Part shown: positions 17,632 to 25,490 of the stretch, piece after piece | How positions within the stretch are numbered: position 1 is the first letter of the stretch | Layout: each line of letters starts with the position of its first letter | NCBI GenBank assembly: GCA_002340305.1 | Contig: DDLU01000085.1 | Coordinates: forward strand, 1-37,837 | Length of the DNA: 37,837 bases | Direction: 5' to 3' | Source: Desulfovibrio sp. UBA2564 | GTDB lineage: Bacteria > Desulfobacterota > Desulfovibrionia > Desulfovibrionales > Desulfovibrionaceae | The notes under the pieces: model-generated | Told to the model about the DNA's origin: nothing | Seen by the model: only the letters and a program-made list of their open reading frames with translations | The model's database searches: none | Translations under genes and position numbers: made by a program

Positions 17632-19050
17632 TTCGGGATTAAAATCAACTGTTAAGGTTGTACCTGAGGTCACGTCACTTTCCATGCTGATGCTTCCTTC
17701 ATGGGCCTTGGCTATCAGGCTGGCGGAATAAGTCCCCAATCCGGTACCCCCCATTTTCCCCGCAGTGGAATACTTCTCGAAAAAATGATCTTTAATCTCG
17801 GCTGGAACTTCGCCGAAATTATGCACTGAAATACACGGATATTCACCACTGCTGAGCTTCACCGTAACCGGCTCACCCACCGGGGTAGCCTCTATGCTGT
17901 TTTTAAGCAGATTGGAAAGCATGGAAAAAAGCAAAAGCTCCTCTCCACGCACCTTAAATGAATCGCCATCAGCAGCGTCATTACCATCAATCAGCACTTT
18001 AAATTCGCTATTACGGGTCCGCACCATATCACGCAGATCACCGGAAATTCGTTTGATGATCGGCAGCAAATCTACATCTTCGGGCCGCAGCACGTAAGCC
18101 CCGGTCTCCATACGATAGATATCGTAAGATCTGTTGACCAGCCTCAACATGCGGTATCCGGCATCCTGAATATTATTGATCAGCTCAATCTTTTCAGGGT
18201 CACTTTCATCGTCCAGCAGAAGGTGGGGGATATTGATCACCGCATTTAGCGGAGTCTTTAAGTCATGACGGGTGATACGTTCCACATCGACACGTAGCAA
18301 TTCACTGCGTTGGTGGTTGATTACATCGGTAATAGTCGAGGCAACGGAGCTACAAAAGTTCTCAAGAAAGTCCGTACCCATATCAGGGTGAAACCGTTCT
18401 TCCGAAAGATCATGAATGGAAAAAAGACCGATCAGCCTGCCGGAAGAATACTTATCGCGCAGTCCGAAAGCAAAGCATGAACCGCCCAGCTCCGGTCCCA
18501 TTTCCGGATCGCCGAAAAAAATATCAGGACGCATCATCTTCGAAATCGGTCCCAAAAAGACACGGTTGGGACCATCACTAAGGGTTGCATCAATATAACG
18601 CATGCAGCCCTTAAGATAAAAAGTAGGAATATCAGGACAGGACATGCCCTGACATAATTCGCGGTCCAGAACGACTGCAATCCTGCCCAGTCCCAACTCA
18701 CGCGCCACCCCATCCAGCATTTCTGAAAGACCGTCCAAGGCCTTCAGGTCATTTACATACTGCAAAGCCTTTCCGAATTTTCCAAAAAGCTGCAAATCAG
18801 CATTATAGACACTGAATGTTTCCTTGAGTTTCCCCTCAAGCAGGCTGATGCGTTCATCTTTCTCGGAAAGCTCGTGGCGCGCACCAAGATTTGCGTCCTC
18901 CTGAGAGAGGAATCCGTCACGGGCATAGGCGTAACTTTCATACATGCTCTGAGCAATAAAATCGACCTGCTCCTCATTGCCGTCTTTGGCAAGACGTTTA
19001 AGGAGATCAAGCTGTTCGCCGAATTTTTTTAAAGTTGGCAAATTGTCCAT
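17590..19050 (-). CDS. Cytoplasmic histidine kinase with DUF484/GAF-like N-terminal region (orphan)
   Basis: A 486-residue soluble kinase with no membrane segment. The N-terminal 230 residues hold a coiled coil (about 60-85) and a GAF/DUF484-like domain (about 90-245; 'GLGRIAVVLDRELCQG', 'IGLFSIHDLSEERFHPDMG'). HisKA follows with H262 in 'ITRHDLKTPLNAVI', a version of the H box with HD instead of HE. The HATPase has N box LLKNSIEA and G2 'GGTGLGTYSASLIAK'; the G1 box reads HNFGEVP instead of DNGxG, as in some HDLK-type kinases. It probably senses a cytoplasmic signal and has no adjacent regulator. AGGAAG precedes the ATG at 19050. The stop lies inside the end of the convergent kinase gene. 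Confidence 0.88.
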   Translation of the reverse strand: MDNLPTLKKFGEQLDLLKRLAKDGNEEQVDFIAQSMYESYAYARDGFLSQEDANLGARHELSEKDERISLLEGKLKETFSVYNADLQLFGKFGKALQYVNDLKALDGLSEMLDGVARELGLGRIAVVLDRELCQGMSCPDIPTFYLKGCMRYIDATLSDGPNRVFLGPISKMMRPDIFFGDPEMGPELGGSCFAFGLRDKYSSGRLIGLFSIHDLSEERFHPDMGTDFLENFCSSVASTITDVINHQRSELLRVDVERITRHDLKTPLNAVINIPHLLLDDESDPEKIELINNIQDAGYRMLRLVNRSYDIYRMETGAYVLRPEDVDLLPIIKRISGDLRDMVRTRNSEFKVLIDGNDAADGDSFKVRGEELLLFSMLSNLLKNSIEATPVGEPVTVKLSSGEYPCISVHNFGEVPAEIKDHFFEKYSTAGKMGGTGLGTYSASLIAKAHEGSISMESDVTSGTTLTVDFNPESARGRDGQLEGEF

Positions 19051-19121
19051 ATTGCTTCCTGTGCTTATTTGAAATTACGCCCAATGCAATGCCACATGCT
19101 CACAAAATTTGTGCTGTTATA

Positions 19122-19865
19122 TCAATTCAATGCACAAAATGCCAGTAAACCGGACAGTTCCGCCAGCACCACAGCCGCGCCAAGAAAATCACCGTTGACT
19201 CCGCCGACACGCTTTGCCAGCCGGAACAAAAAGAAAAGCCCCCCTGCGCAAAAGACATAAGACAGCAACTGCACTGCCGGACTGACTGCAAAGACACCAA
19301 CCAGTACCGTAGTCAGCGCAGCAACCGCAATGGAGAAACTGTCCGCTCCACGCATTGACAAGCTGCCCTGCCCCGGCCTTGCCATAGGCTTGCCGATCCT
19401 GCTCATCAGAGCATTTCCCAGCCTGCCGAGCACGAATATCCAAACCACTGCCCCGTAAGCCGCTGCCTTATAGACATAAAAAAAGCAGACCATCTGCCCC
19501 AGCACTGCGAGCACTGATGCCAGTACCCCGAATACACCGGAGCAACTGTCTTTGATTATTTTCCAGAACCGTTCCGGGTCAGGGTAAGGTCCAGCCCCAT
19601 CGGAAATATCAGCAAAGCCGTCAAAATGCAGTCCACGGGTCAGATAAACCGAAGCCGCAACGGTCAGCCAAGCCTGAATCCAGAATTTCCCGGCAAACAA
19701 ACCCAGCCGGAACGGGCAGGCGATGACCAGCCCCAGCACCAAGCCACTCAAAGGCGTCCACTTAACTGTGCTCCCGATATCATCAGCCTCAATCTCCATG
19801 ACCGGACCGATGCGGGTCATGAAACCGAGGGTAATTAAAATGTCTCTTACTAATCCCGGTCGCAC
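19122..19865 (-). CDS. cobS: Adenosylcobinamide-GDP ribazoletransferase (cobalamin synthase)
   Basis: About 247 residues with several membrane segments. The CobS signatures are visible: 'RGLHFDGFADISDGAG' for the metal-binding active-site region, 'LGRLGNALMSRIGKPMARP', and 'KRVGGVNGDFLGAAVVLAE'. CobS joins adenosylcobinamide-GDP and alpha-ribazole (or its phosphate) in the last assembly step of the cobalamin nucleotide loop, at the inner membrane. The frame is open from a GTG at 19877, but the GTG at 19865 has GGAG (19872-19875, complement) six bases upstream and is preferred. Either start overlaps the end of the preceding SAM hydrolase gene. No other cob gene and no cobalamin riboswitch was found nearby. 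Confidence 0.92.
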   Translation of the reverse strand: MRPGLVRDILITLGFMTRIGPVMEIEADDIGSTVKWTPLSGLVLGLVIACPFRLGLFAGKFWIQAWLTVAASVYLTRGLHFDGFADISDGAGPYPDPERFWKIIKDSCSGVFGVLASVLAVLGQMVCFFYVYKAAAYGAVVWIFVLGRLGNALMSRIGKPMARPGQGSLSMRGADSFSIAVAALTTVLVGVFAVSPAVQLLSYVFCAGGLFFLFRLAKRVGGVNGDFLGAAVVLAELSGLLAFCALN

Positions 19866-20668
19866 TGGGAACTCCACTTCAAAGTTAAAACATCTCCCGG
19901 CTCAAGGCCCAGCATTTCCGAGGCTGCGCCGCGATTTAAAGCCAATTCGTAATAACCCTGACTTCCGGCTAAAAGACCGGTCGCTCCGGTTTCCAGCTCG
20001 GCATAGCAACAAACCCGTTTTACGCAGCCGTCATCGTTGCCGGAGAGTAACTGCTCTTCAGGGATGCACATGCGCTCTGGCAGAGTCTGTGTTTCCGGAA
20101 TATTCAGCACCAGATTGCCGAAACGGTCTTTGTGCAGGATAGTCGCTTCAACCCCCTTTTCCAGCCAGACAGGTTTGTTGATCCCGCAACGCACAATATC
20201 GCGTAGCGGCAGCTTCGGACCAAGAGATTCCAGCGAAGTTCCGCAGGCAAGGGATGCCGCCAGCGGAGCGAATATATCCCTGCCATGGAAAGTAGCAGAG
20301 CTTTGCATTTTTGCGGTACTCTCGCTGAGATCAGTAACAATCATGGTTCCGCTGAAACGGGCCTCAGCAAGCTCAAGTACTCCGTTATCCGGTGCCAGCA
20401 CAATCTGCCCCCCGAATTCGGCAGCGACAATTCTGCGCGCGCTGCCCACACCGGGATCAACCACGGTGATGAAAACCGTATCCTTTGGAAAATGCTCCAT
20501 GGCAGCGGCAAGAAAGAATGCACCCTGTGATATGCAGAACGGCTTCACACCATGACTGACATCAATAATGCGGGAATCCGGTGTCTGCTCTGCCAGTACA
20601 CCTTTCATCTGCCCTACGTAGGGATCATCCAGTCCGAAATCAGTTAAAAGCGCGATTGTCCTGCTCAT
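19850..20668 (-). CDS. SAM hydroxide adenosyltransferase (DUF62 family)
   Basis: A 272-residue protein of the DUF62/fluorinase-like family: N-terminal 'LLTDFGLDDPYVGQMKG', 'VVDPGVGSARRIVAAEF' with the Asp and Arg of the water-activating set, 'APDNGVLELAEA', and the His in 'ATFHGRDIFAPLAASLACG'. Such enzymes hydrolyse S-adenosylmethionine to adenosine and methionine with hydroxide as nucleophile; halide use is not expected of this group. The physiological role is poorly known. The ATG at 20668 follows the upstream stop by 2 bases with GAGG nearby, and the 3' end overlaps cobS. This tight packing indicates one transcript. Confidence 0.9.
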   Translation of the reverse strand: MSRTIALLTDFGLDDPYVGQMKGVLAEQTPDSRIIDVSHGVKPFCISQGAFFLAAAMEHFPKDTVFITVVDPGVGSARRIVAAEFGGQIVLAPDNGVLELAEARFSGTMIVTDLSESTAKMQSSATFHGRDIFAPLAASLACGTSLESLGPKLPLRDIVRCGINKPVWLEKGVEATILHKDRFGNLVLNIPETQTLPERMCIPEEQLLSGNDDGCVKRVCCYAELETGATGLLAGSQGYYELALNRGAASEMLGLEPGDVLTLKWSSQCDRD

Positions 20669-20670
20669 AC

Positions 20671-21564
20671 CTACCTCGATACGGAAAAGCCTTTTCCGAG
20701 TACGCTGAATGTTGATTCGATTATGACAAAAGCCTTAGGATCAATTTTAAAAATAGTTGTTTCAAGACGTTTAAGCCTGAAAGAATCGACCACGGTCATG
20801 ATAACCGTCTTATCCTGCCGGGTATAGCCTCCCTTAGCATTAAGCAGGGTTGTCCCCCGACCCAGCTTGGCCATAATCGCCCCGGAAACATCTTCGGGGA
20901 AGGTGGTGATGATCAGGACCAGTTTACGTTGGTTAAACAGCCCCTGCACTCCATCCATGGCAGCTGAAGCAACATATATCATTGCCAGCGAATAAAGAAC
21001 ATCATTGAAATTGAGCCAGATTGTGCCTATTCCCAGCACCACGGTATTAAAGGCCATGGAAAGCTGACCGGGCTTGATACCCAGTTTTTCACGAGCCAGA
21101 ACCAGCAAAATTCCCAGTCCGCCCCCGGAACCGTGTGAACGAAGGCAGATACCGGAACCGACTCCGATTACAACGCCGCCAGCCAGTACTGCCAGCCATT
21201 TATCATCAAATGGAAAAGTCCACGGCACCAGATCAATAAAGACACTGAGCGAAACCATAGCGTACAGGGTATACCAGAAAAATCTTTTACTGATGAAGAA
21301 CCAACCGACCAAAAAGACCGGAATGTTAAGCAGAAAAAGCCACATCCCCGACGAAATTTGTGGAAAAACATAGTAGGCAAGCAGGCCCAGCCCGGCAATA
21401 CCGCTGGGCAGAAAAGCATTGGGGATAATGACCGCCTTGATTGCCAGGGCACTGAGGAAAGATCCGAAACTCAACAATGCGAGGTTCCACGGAATTGTAT
21501 AACTTAGCCTCTGAAAACGGCTGATAACTGCATCCAATTTATATTCTCCTTTGTATGGAGCCAT
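20671..21564 (-). CDS. YitT-family membrane protein with C-terminal DUF2179
   Basis: Up to 297 residues. Five or six membrane segments (from about residue 25 to 205; 'LLSFGSFLSALAIKAVIIPN', 'SGIAGLGLLAYY') are followed by a soluble DUF2179 domain with 'TRQDKTVIMTVVDSFRLKR' and 'DPKAFVIIESTFSVLGKGF'. This is the UPF0750/YitT architecture, of unknown function and sometimes suggested to be a transporter with a ligand-sensing tail. The ATG at 21564 has no visible ribosome binding site. A TTG at 21537 has AAAGGAG eight bases upstream, so translation may start there (288 residues). It is first in a run of three tightly packed minus-strand genes with the SAM hydrolase and cobS. Confidence 0.88.
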   Translation of the reverse strand: MAPYKGEYKLDAVISRFQRLSYTIPWNLALLSFGSFLSALAIKAVIIPNAFLPSGIAGLGLLAYYVFPQISSGMWLFLLNIPVFLVGWFFISKRFFWYTLYAMVSLSVFIDLVPWTFPFDDKWLAVLAGGVVIGVGSGICLRSHGSGGGLGILLVLAREKLGIKPGQLSMAFNTVVLGIGTIWLNFNDVLYSLAMIYVASAAMDGVQGLFNQRKLVLIITTFPEDVSGAIMAKLGRGTTLLNAKGGYTRQDKTVIMTVVDSFRLKRLETTIFKIDPKAFVIIESTFSVLGKGFSVSR

Positions 21565-21787
21565 ATTTTGCTGTATTAGATTTAAAAGGCAATGTAGATT
21601 CGTTTTTTCACAAACTTATCTGCCAGCAGACGGCATTCTTAGCCTTCTGATTTTTCTGCATCCAAACAGAGCACTTGGAAGCCGCCCCGAAAGATGATAA
21701 GCGAAGCATGCCTACATAACAGATAAACAGCATGCCGGACCCGGCAGGACTGTCATCATAATTTATTAAGGAGATTTTTGATCCACC

Positions 21788-23431
21788 ATGAAAGCTAAAC
21801 AACACCTTGAAAAAATTCTCGGTTCCATCCTTGAAGCCAAAGGCTGGGAATGGCCGGAGAAGGCAGTTATCGAGCCTCCCAAAGATAAAAAATTCGGCGA
21901 CATGTCCGCAAACATCGCCATGATGCTCTCCAAACAGGCCAAGATGAATCCCCGCGCCATTGCGGAAGCGATTCAGTCCGGTCTGGACGGAGACACATAC
22001 ATCGAAAAAGTTGATATCGCCGGACCGGGCTTCCTCAACTTCACTTTTTCCTCTGCCTTCTGGCAGGCAATGGTTCCCGAAGTTCTGAATAAAGGCGCGG
22101 AATACGGCCGCAGCGAAATCGGCAAGGGCACCAAAGTTCAGGTGGAATACGTTTCCGCCAACCCCACCGGACCGCTGCATATCGGTCACGGTCGCGGAGC
22201 GGCTCTTGGTGACTGCCTTGTGCGTATCCTCGAATTCACCGGATTTGATGTTGAAGCTGAATACTACGTCAACGATGCCGGCCGCCAGATGCTCATTCTC
22301 GGCAACTCCATCTGGGTCCGCCTACAACAGTCTCAGGGCCGCGACATTGCTGATCCCGAAGATTTTTACAAAGGCGAATACATCAAGGACCTCGCTGCCG
22401 AAGTGCTGGAACGCAATCCCGGTATCCTCGATATGGCGGAAGAAGAGGCCGTCGCCATCTGCCGTGAATACGGTAAAGATGAAATCCTTGAAGGCATCAA
22501 AAAAGACCTCGCTGCCTTTGATGTTCGCCACGATGTATGGTTCTCCGAAAAGAGCCTCGTTTCCGCCGGCAAGGTTGAAGAAACATTTGCCGACCTTAAA
22601 GAACGCGGCATGGCTTACGAAGAAGACGGCGCACTCTGGTTTAAATCCACCGAACTGGGTGACGACAAAGACCGCGTACTGCGCAAGTCCAACGGAGACC
22701 TGACCTATTTCGCTTCCGACATCGCTTACCACGATGACAAATACAAACGCGGTTTTGACCTCGTTGTCGATATCTGGGGCGCAGACCACCACGGTTACAT
22801 CCCCCGCATGCAGGCCGCAGTGGAAGCTCTCGGCAAGAAGGGACAGCTTGATGTAATCCTCGTACAGCTGGTTAACCTGCTGCGCGGCGGAGAGCAGATC
22901 GCCATGTCCACCCGTGCCGGTAAATTTGAAACTCTCGAAGATGTGGTTAACGAAGTGGGCCGCGACGCATCCCGCTTCATGTTCCTCTCCAGAAAGAGCG
23001 ACAGCCACCTCGACTTCGACCTCGAACTGGTCAAACAGAAAACCATGGATAACCCGGTCTACTACGTACAGTACGCTCACGCGCGTATCTGCTCCGTAAT
23101 GCGCAAAGCAGCTGATCAGGGCATCGCAATCCCCGCAGTTGATGCTGCACCGCTCTCCGCATTGACCAACGCTGAAGAACTGAACCTCATGAAACTCATG
23201 GACCAGTTCGCCGATGTTGCTGAAAATGCAGGCAAGAACATGAGCCCGCACGTAATAAGCTTCTACCTGCGTGACCTCGCCAGCGCACTGCACAGGTTCT
23301 ACTCAATGCACCACATCCTTTCCGCTGATGAAGATGTAATCGCTGCAAGGCTGGTTCTGCTGCAGTCCGTTGCCCAGACTCTCGCCAACGGCCTGAGCCT
23401 GCTCGGAGTTTCCGCTCCTGAGAGTATGTAA
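21788..23431 (+). CDS. argS: Arginyl-tRNA synthetase
   Basis: A 547-residue class I aminoacyl-tRNA synthetase that charges tRNA-Arg. The N-terminal Add-1 domain (about 1-110) is followed by the HIGH-type motif 'VSANPTGPLHIGHGRGAALG', 'RKSNGDLTYFASDIAYH', the KMSKS-equivalent IAMSTRAGKF, and the DALR anticodon-binding domain ('YYVQYAHARICSVMRKA'). Length and motifs are normal. An AAGGAG lies 14 bases before the ATG, a long spacer. A TGA in the same frame at 21779-21781 rules out a longer start. The SPOR-domain gene follows 22 bases downstream. Confidence 0.97.
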   Translation: MKAKQHLEKILGSILEAKGWEWPEKAVIEPPKDKKFGDMSANIAMMLSKQAKMNPRAIAEAIQSGLDGDTYIEKVDIAGPGFLNFTFSSAFWQAMVPEVLNKGAEYGRSEIGKGTKVQVEYVSANPTGPLHIGHGRGAALGDCLVRILEFTGFDVEAEYYVNDAGRQMLILGNSIWVRLQQSQGRDIADPEDFYKGEYIKDLAAEVLERNPGILDMAEEEAVAICREYGKDEILEGIKKDLAAFDVRHDVWFSEKSLVSAGKVEETFADLKERGMAYEEDGALWFKSTELGDDKDRVLRKSNGDLTYFASDIAYHDDKYKRGFDLVVDIWGADHHGYIPRMQAAVEALGKKGQLDVILVQLVNLLRGGEQIAMSTRAGKFETLEDVVNEVGRDASRFMFLSRKSDSHLDFDLELVKQKTMDNPVYYVQYAHARICSVMRKAADQGIAIPAVDAAPLSALTNAEELNLMKLMDQFADVAENAGKNMSPHVISFYLRDLASALHRFYSMHHILSADEDVIAARLVLLQSVAQTLANGLSLLGVSAPESM

Positions 23432-23453
23432 CAACCTAAACGGAGTTTCCAAC

Positions 23454-24176
23454 ATGGCTGCACCCAGAAAAAAGAAGTCCGCTCCTGCACAGGAAAAGAC
23501 ATACACATTTACCTTCACCATGCCCGAAATAATCGGGCTGTGTGCCGGGGCTGTTGCGGCCTTGTGCGCGTTCTTTGTGTTGGGAATTCTGCTGGGACGG
23601 GGCTATCAGCCAGAAAAGGATGTGCCTGAAATCGCCATGATGCTGCCCAGCCAGAACAACGCTTCCGGTGAGGTTAAAGGCGGAGTGCTCAAACCCGAAG
23701 AGCTGGACTACATCGATCAGCTTAAGAAAAGACCTGAGCCTCCAGTGCAGCCGCAGAAAGCCGAACCGAAAAAAGAAGCCAAGGTTGAAAAGAAAACCTC
23801 TCCTGTAAAAAAAGCTGAATCCGCAAAAACTGAAAAACAAGAAGTACAGGTTGCGGAAAAAACCGCTCAAGTGCAGCAGGCAGAGCCGGAACCTCCGGTG
23901 GAAATCGACAATCCCGTGGAAGTTGATGCACCGCAATACAGCTATGTATACCAGGCCGCATCCTTCGGCGATGATGCAAGGGCGCAATCCTTTGCCAACA
24001 AACTCACTTCCAGCGGGCTCGACTCCTACGTTGAGGCAGGTAAAAGCGGAACCAAAACATGGTACCGCGTGTTTGTGCGCCATAACGGAACACCGGATTC
24101 CACCCAAAAAATGAAAAAGAAACTCGCCAAGTACGGCATCAAAAAGCCGCTGCTTAAGAGTAAAAAAGCAATCTGA
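23454..24176 (+). CDS. SPOR-domain membrane protein
   Basis: A 240-residue protein with a short basic cytoplasmic N-terminus, one membrane segment at about 24-44 (IIGLCAGAVAALCAFFVLGI), a long Lys/Glu/Pro-rich linker (about 85-155), and a C-terminal SPOR domain (about 160-235; 'YVYQAASFGDDARAQSFANK', 'WYRVFVRHNGTPDSTQKMKK'). SPOR domains bind peptidoglycan stripped of stem peptides at the division septum, so a periplasmic cell-envelope or division role is likely. GGAG sits 8 bases before the ATG. The gene is probably co-transcribed with argS, and both end at the terminator at 24181-24217. Confidence 0.88.
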   Translation: MAAPRKKKSAPAQEKTYTFTFTMPEIIGLCAGAVAALCAFFVLGILLGRGYQPEKDVPEIAMMLPSQNNASGEVKGGVLKPEELDYIDQLKKRPEPPVQPQKAEPKKEAKVEKKTSPVKKAESAKTEKQEVQVAEKTAQVQQAEPEPPVEIDNPVEVDAPQYSYVYQAASFGDDARAQSFANKLTSSGLDSYVEAGKSGTKTWYRVFVRHNGTPDSTQKMKKKLAKYGIKKPLLKSKKAI

Positions 24177-24180
24177 AATA

Positions 24181-24217
24181 AAATCCCGGAAGTTTAAAAC
24201 TTCCGGGATTTTATTTT
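24181..24217 (+). terminator. Intrinsic terminator after the argS-SPOR operon
   Basis: AAATCCCGGAAGT and ACTTCCGGGATTT form a near-perfect stem of at least 13 bp with a tiny loop, followed by a T-rich run (TTATTTTT). It begins 5 bases after the SPOR gene stop. The A-rich left flank may also let it act on the minus strand, for the toxin-antitoxin remnant. Confidence 0.9.
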
Positions 24218-24235
24218 TGGCTCCGAATATTTTTT

Positions 24236-24584
24236 CTACAAAAAAACTTTATAATCAGTCACCAATACATCTGCCAACCGCTTAGCCATTTCAATTGAAA
24301 TTGAACGCTTGCCGTTCTCAATCTCAGAGATATGATGCTGCTTGATGCCCAGCTTTTCGGCGAGCTATGCCTGCGTAAGCTCTTCGCGCAAACGCAAACC
24401 GCGCACGGTAACTCCTTTGTGATGATCAGGAAAAACTTCTGCGAATGAAAAAAGAGCCTCGCCTTCTTCATTCACTTCACGCATGGGGATTTCAGAAAGT
24501 TCAAACAATCCCGTGAGAAGTTTGTGGAGCTTTGCAGCATCCTTCTCAGGAACCAGCAATTCCTTTTGTAGTCTGCTTTTTCAT
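24236..24584 (-). pseudogene. XRE-type antitoxin remnant with frameshift and nonsense codon
   Basis: From the ATG at 24584 to the TAG at 24236-24238 is 349 bases, one more than a multiple of three. The second part encodes a clear HTH_3/XRE domain: 'RGLRLREELTQA', a TAG at 24365-24367, then 'LAEKLGIKQHHISEIENGK'. CAG (Gln) would be expected at the TAG, so one C-to-T change explains it. Removing one A from the AAAA run at 24564-24567 joins MKKQTTK to 'ELLVPEKDAAKLHKLLTGLF' and gives a full 115-codon antitoxin frame. This resembles HigA-type antitoxins located after their toxin. A sequencing error could explain one lesion but less easily both. A shorter product from the TTG at 24559 to the TAG would lack the DNA-binding helices. 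Confidence 0.75.
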
Positions 24585-24720
24585 GAGTTCCAACATAACG
24601 TACCTCAACTATTTTAATTGTCTGATCAACAACTTTCCATACAGCCACATAACGCGGCTTACCTTTATTTAGAGGAGCATTGCTGGGGAGGGAAATCAAA
24701 CCACCAAAACATGAAGCGGA
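24546..24720 (-). pseudogene. RelE/HigB-like toxin remnant, N-terminal half missing
   Basis: The frame directly after the phoB-like stop reads 'FGGLISLPSNAPLNKGKPRY', then 'VAVWKVVDQTIKIVEVRYVG' and THEKADYK. This looks like the C-terminal half of a RelE/HigB-type ribosome-dependent RNase toxin. No N-terminal half exists upstream, because the intact regulator gene ends at 24721. If one A of the 24564-24567 run is removed, this frame ends at a TGA at 24546-24548, overlapping the antitoxin ATG, as expected for a toxin-first pair. The toxin is therefore broken by 5' truncation and probably by the same frameshift. Family assignment from memory of the motif, moderate certainty. Confidence 0.6.
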
Positions 24721-25416
24721 TCAAATTACATTCTTAAAACGATAACCGACTCCGCGCACAGTCTCGATATAATCTGCATAGGGACCGAGTTTCTGGCGCA
24801 ACCTGCGGATGTGGGTGTCAACAGTTCTGGAGTAGCCCTCGAAATGGGTATCCCAGACAGTATCGAGCAGGTGGTCACGGGTGCGGACCTTGCCTTCATG
24901 CTGCAACAATTCGGAAAAGAGCTTGAATTCAGTAGCGGTCAGGGCCACAAGTTCGCCGTCGCATTCAACTCTGTGAGCTTCAAAATCCACGGAAAGGCCT
25001 TCACGGTTCCATTTACCGGGGCGGCGAGTCTCAGGCACTTCACCGCTACGGCGCAGAACGGCCTTAACCCTGAGCACCAGCTCGCGGGGGCTGAACGGTT
25101 TAACAATGTAATCATCCACGCCAAGCTCAAGTCCTACAACCCGGTCCACTTCCTCACCCTTGGCAGTAAGCATGACTACCGGGATGTGCTGGGTGCTAAC
25201 GTCCTGCTTCAACCTGCGGCAGACTTCAAGTCCATCAATGCCGGGAAGCATGAGGTCCAGCAGGATCAGATTCGGTTTTTCTTTTTCGGCCTGCTCCAGA
25301 GCCTTATGTCCGTCCATGGCGGTCACAACCCCGTAACCGGAAGAGGTCAGATTGTACTTCAACAACTCAATAGTATCATTATGATCTTCAACGACCAGTA
25401 TTTTCTCAACTGACAC
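24721..25416 (-). CDS. PhoB/OmpR-family response regulator
   Basis: A 231-residue regulator: receiver with VVEDHND, phospho-acceptor Asp in 'NLILLDLMLPGIDGLEVCRR', and Lys in DYIVKPFSPREL; C-terminal winged helix 'LTATEFKLFSELLQHEGKV' and 'SRTVDTHIRRLRQKLGPYA', ending RGVGYRFKNVI. This is the PhoB/PhoP type, which binds direct repeats as a dimer. The frame is open from 25452, but GTG at 25416 has AAGGAG six bases upstream and gives a standard N-terminus (MSVEKILVVEDHND). No PhoR-type kinase is adjacent. The gene upstream in the same direction is the haem-type chemoreceptor, 70 bases away. Whether it controls phosphate genes cannot be told. Confidence 0.9.
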   Translation of the reverse strand: MSVEKILVVEDHNDTIELLKYNLTSSGYGVVTAMDGHKALEQAEKEKPNLILLDLMLPGIDGLEVCRRLKQDVSTQHIPVVMLTAKGEEVDRVVGLELGVDDYIVKPFSPRELVLRVKAVLRRSGEVPETRRPGKWNREGLSVDFEAHRVECDGELVALTATEFKLFSELLQHEGKVRTRDHLLDTVWDTHFEGYSRTVDTHIRRLRQKLGPYADYIETVRGVGYRFKNVI

Positions 25417-25472
25417 AATGTTCTCCTTTTGGACGGACCATACCTGTAACAATGATACAGATTAAGGCGGAG

Positions 25473-25490
25473 CTGTTACAACTCTGTTAA
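25473..25490 (+). promoter_or_regulatory. Pho-box-like direct repeat upstream of the PhoB-type gene
   Basis: CTGTTAC, four bases, CTGTTAA: two direct repeats with 11-base phase, like the PhoB half-sites (CTGTCAT-N4-CTGTCAT). The site lies 57-74 bases upstream of the regulator's GTG and overlaps the stop of the chemoreceptor gene. Its orientation is opposite to the regulator gene, which weakens the case. A third CTGTAAC occurs at 25444-25450. Confidence 0.3.

Noticed and set aside
19866..20000. Cobalamin riboswitch upstream of cobS
   Set aside because: cobS starts inside the preceding gene, leaving no leader, and no B12-box-like sequence was found before the first gene of the run.
22322..23293. 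Long open frame (323 codons) on the minus strand opposite argS
   Set aside because: It lies wholly within argS, a well-conserved gene with all motifs; its composition is that of an antisense shadow and no ribosome binding site was seen.
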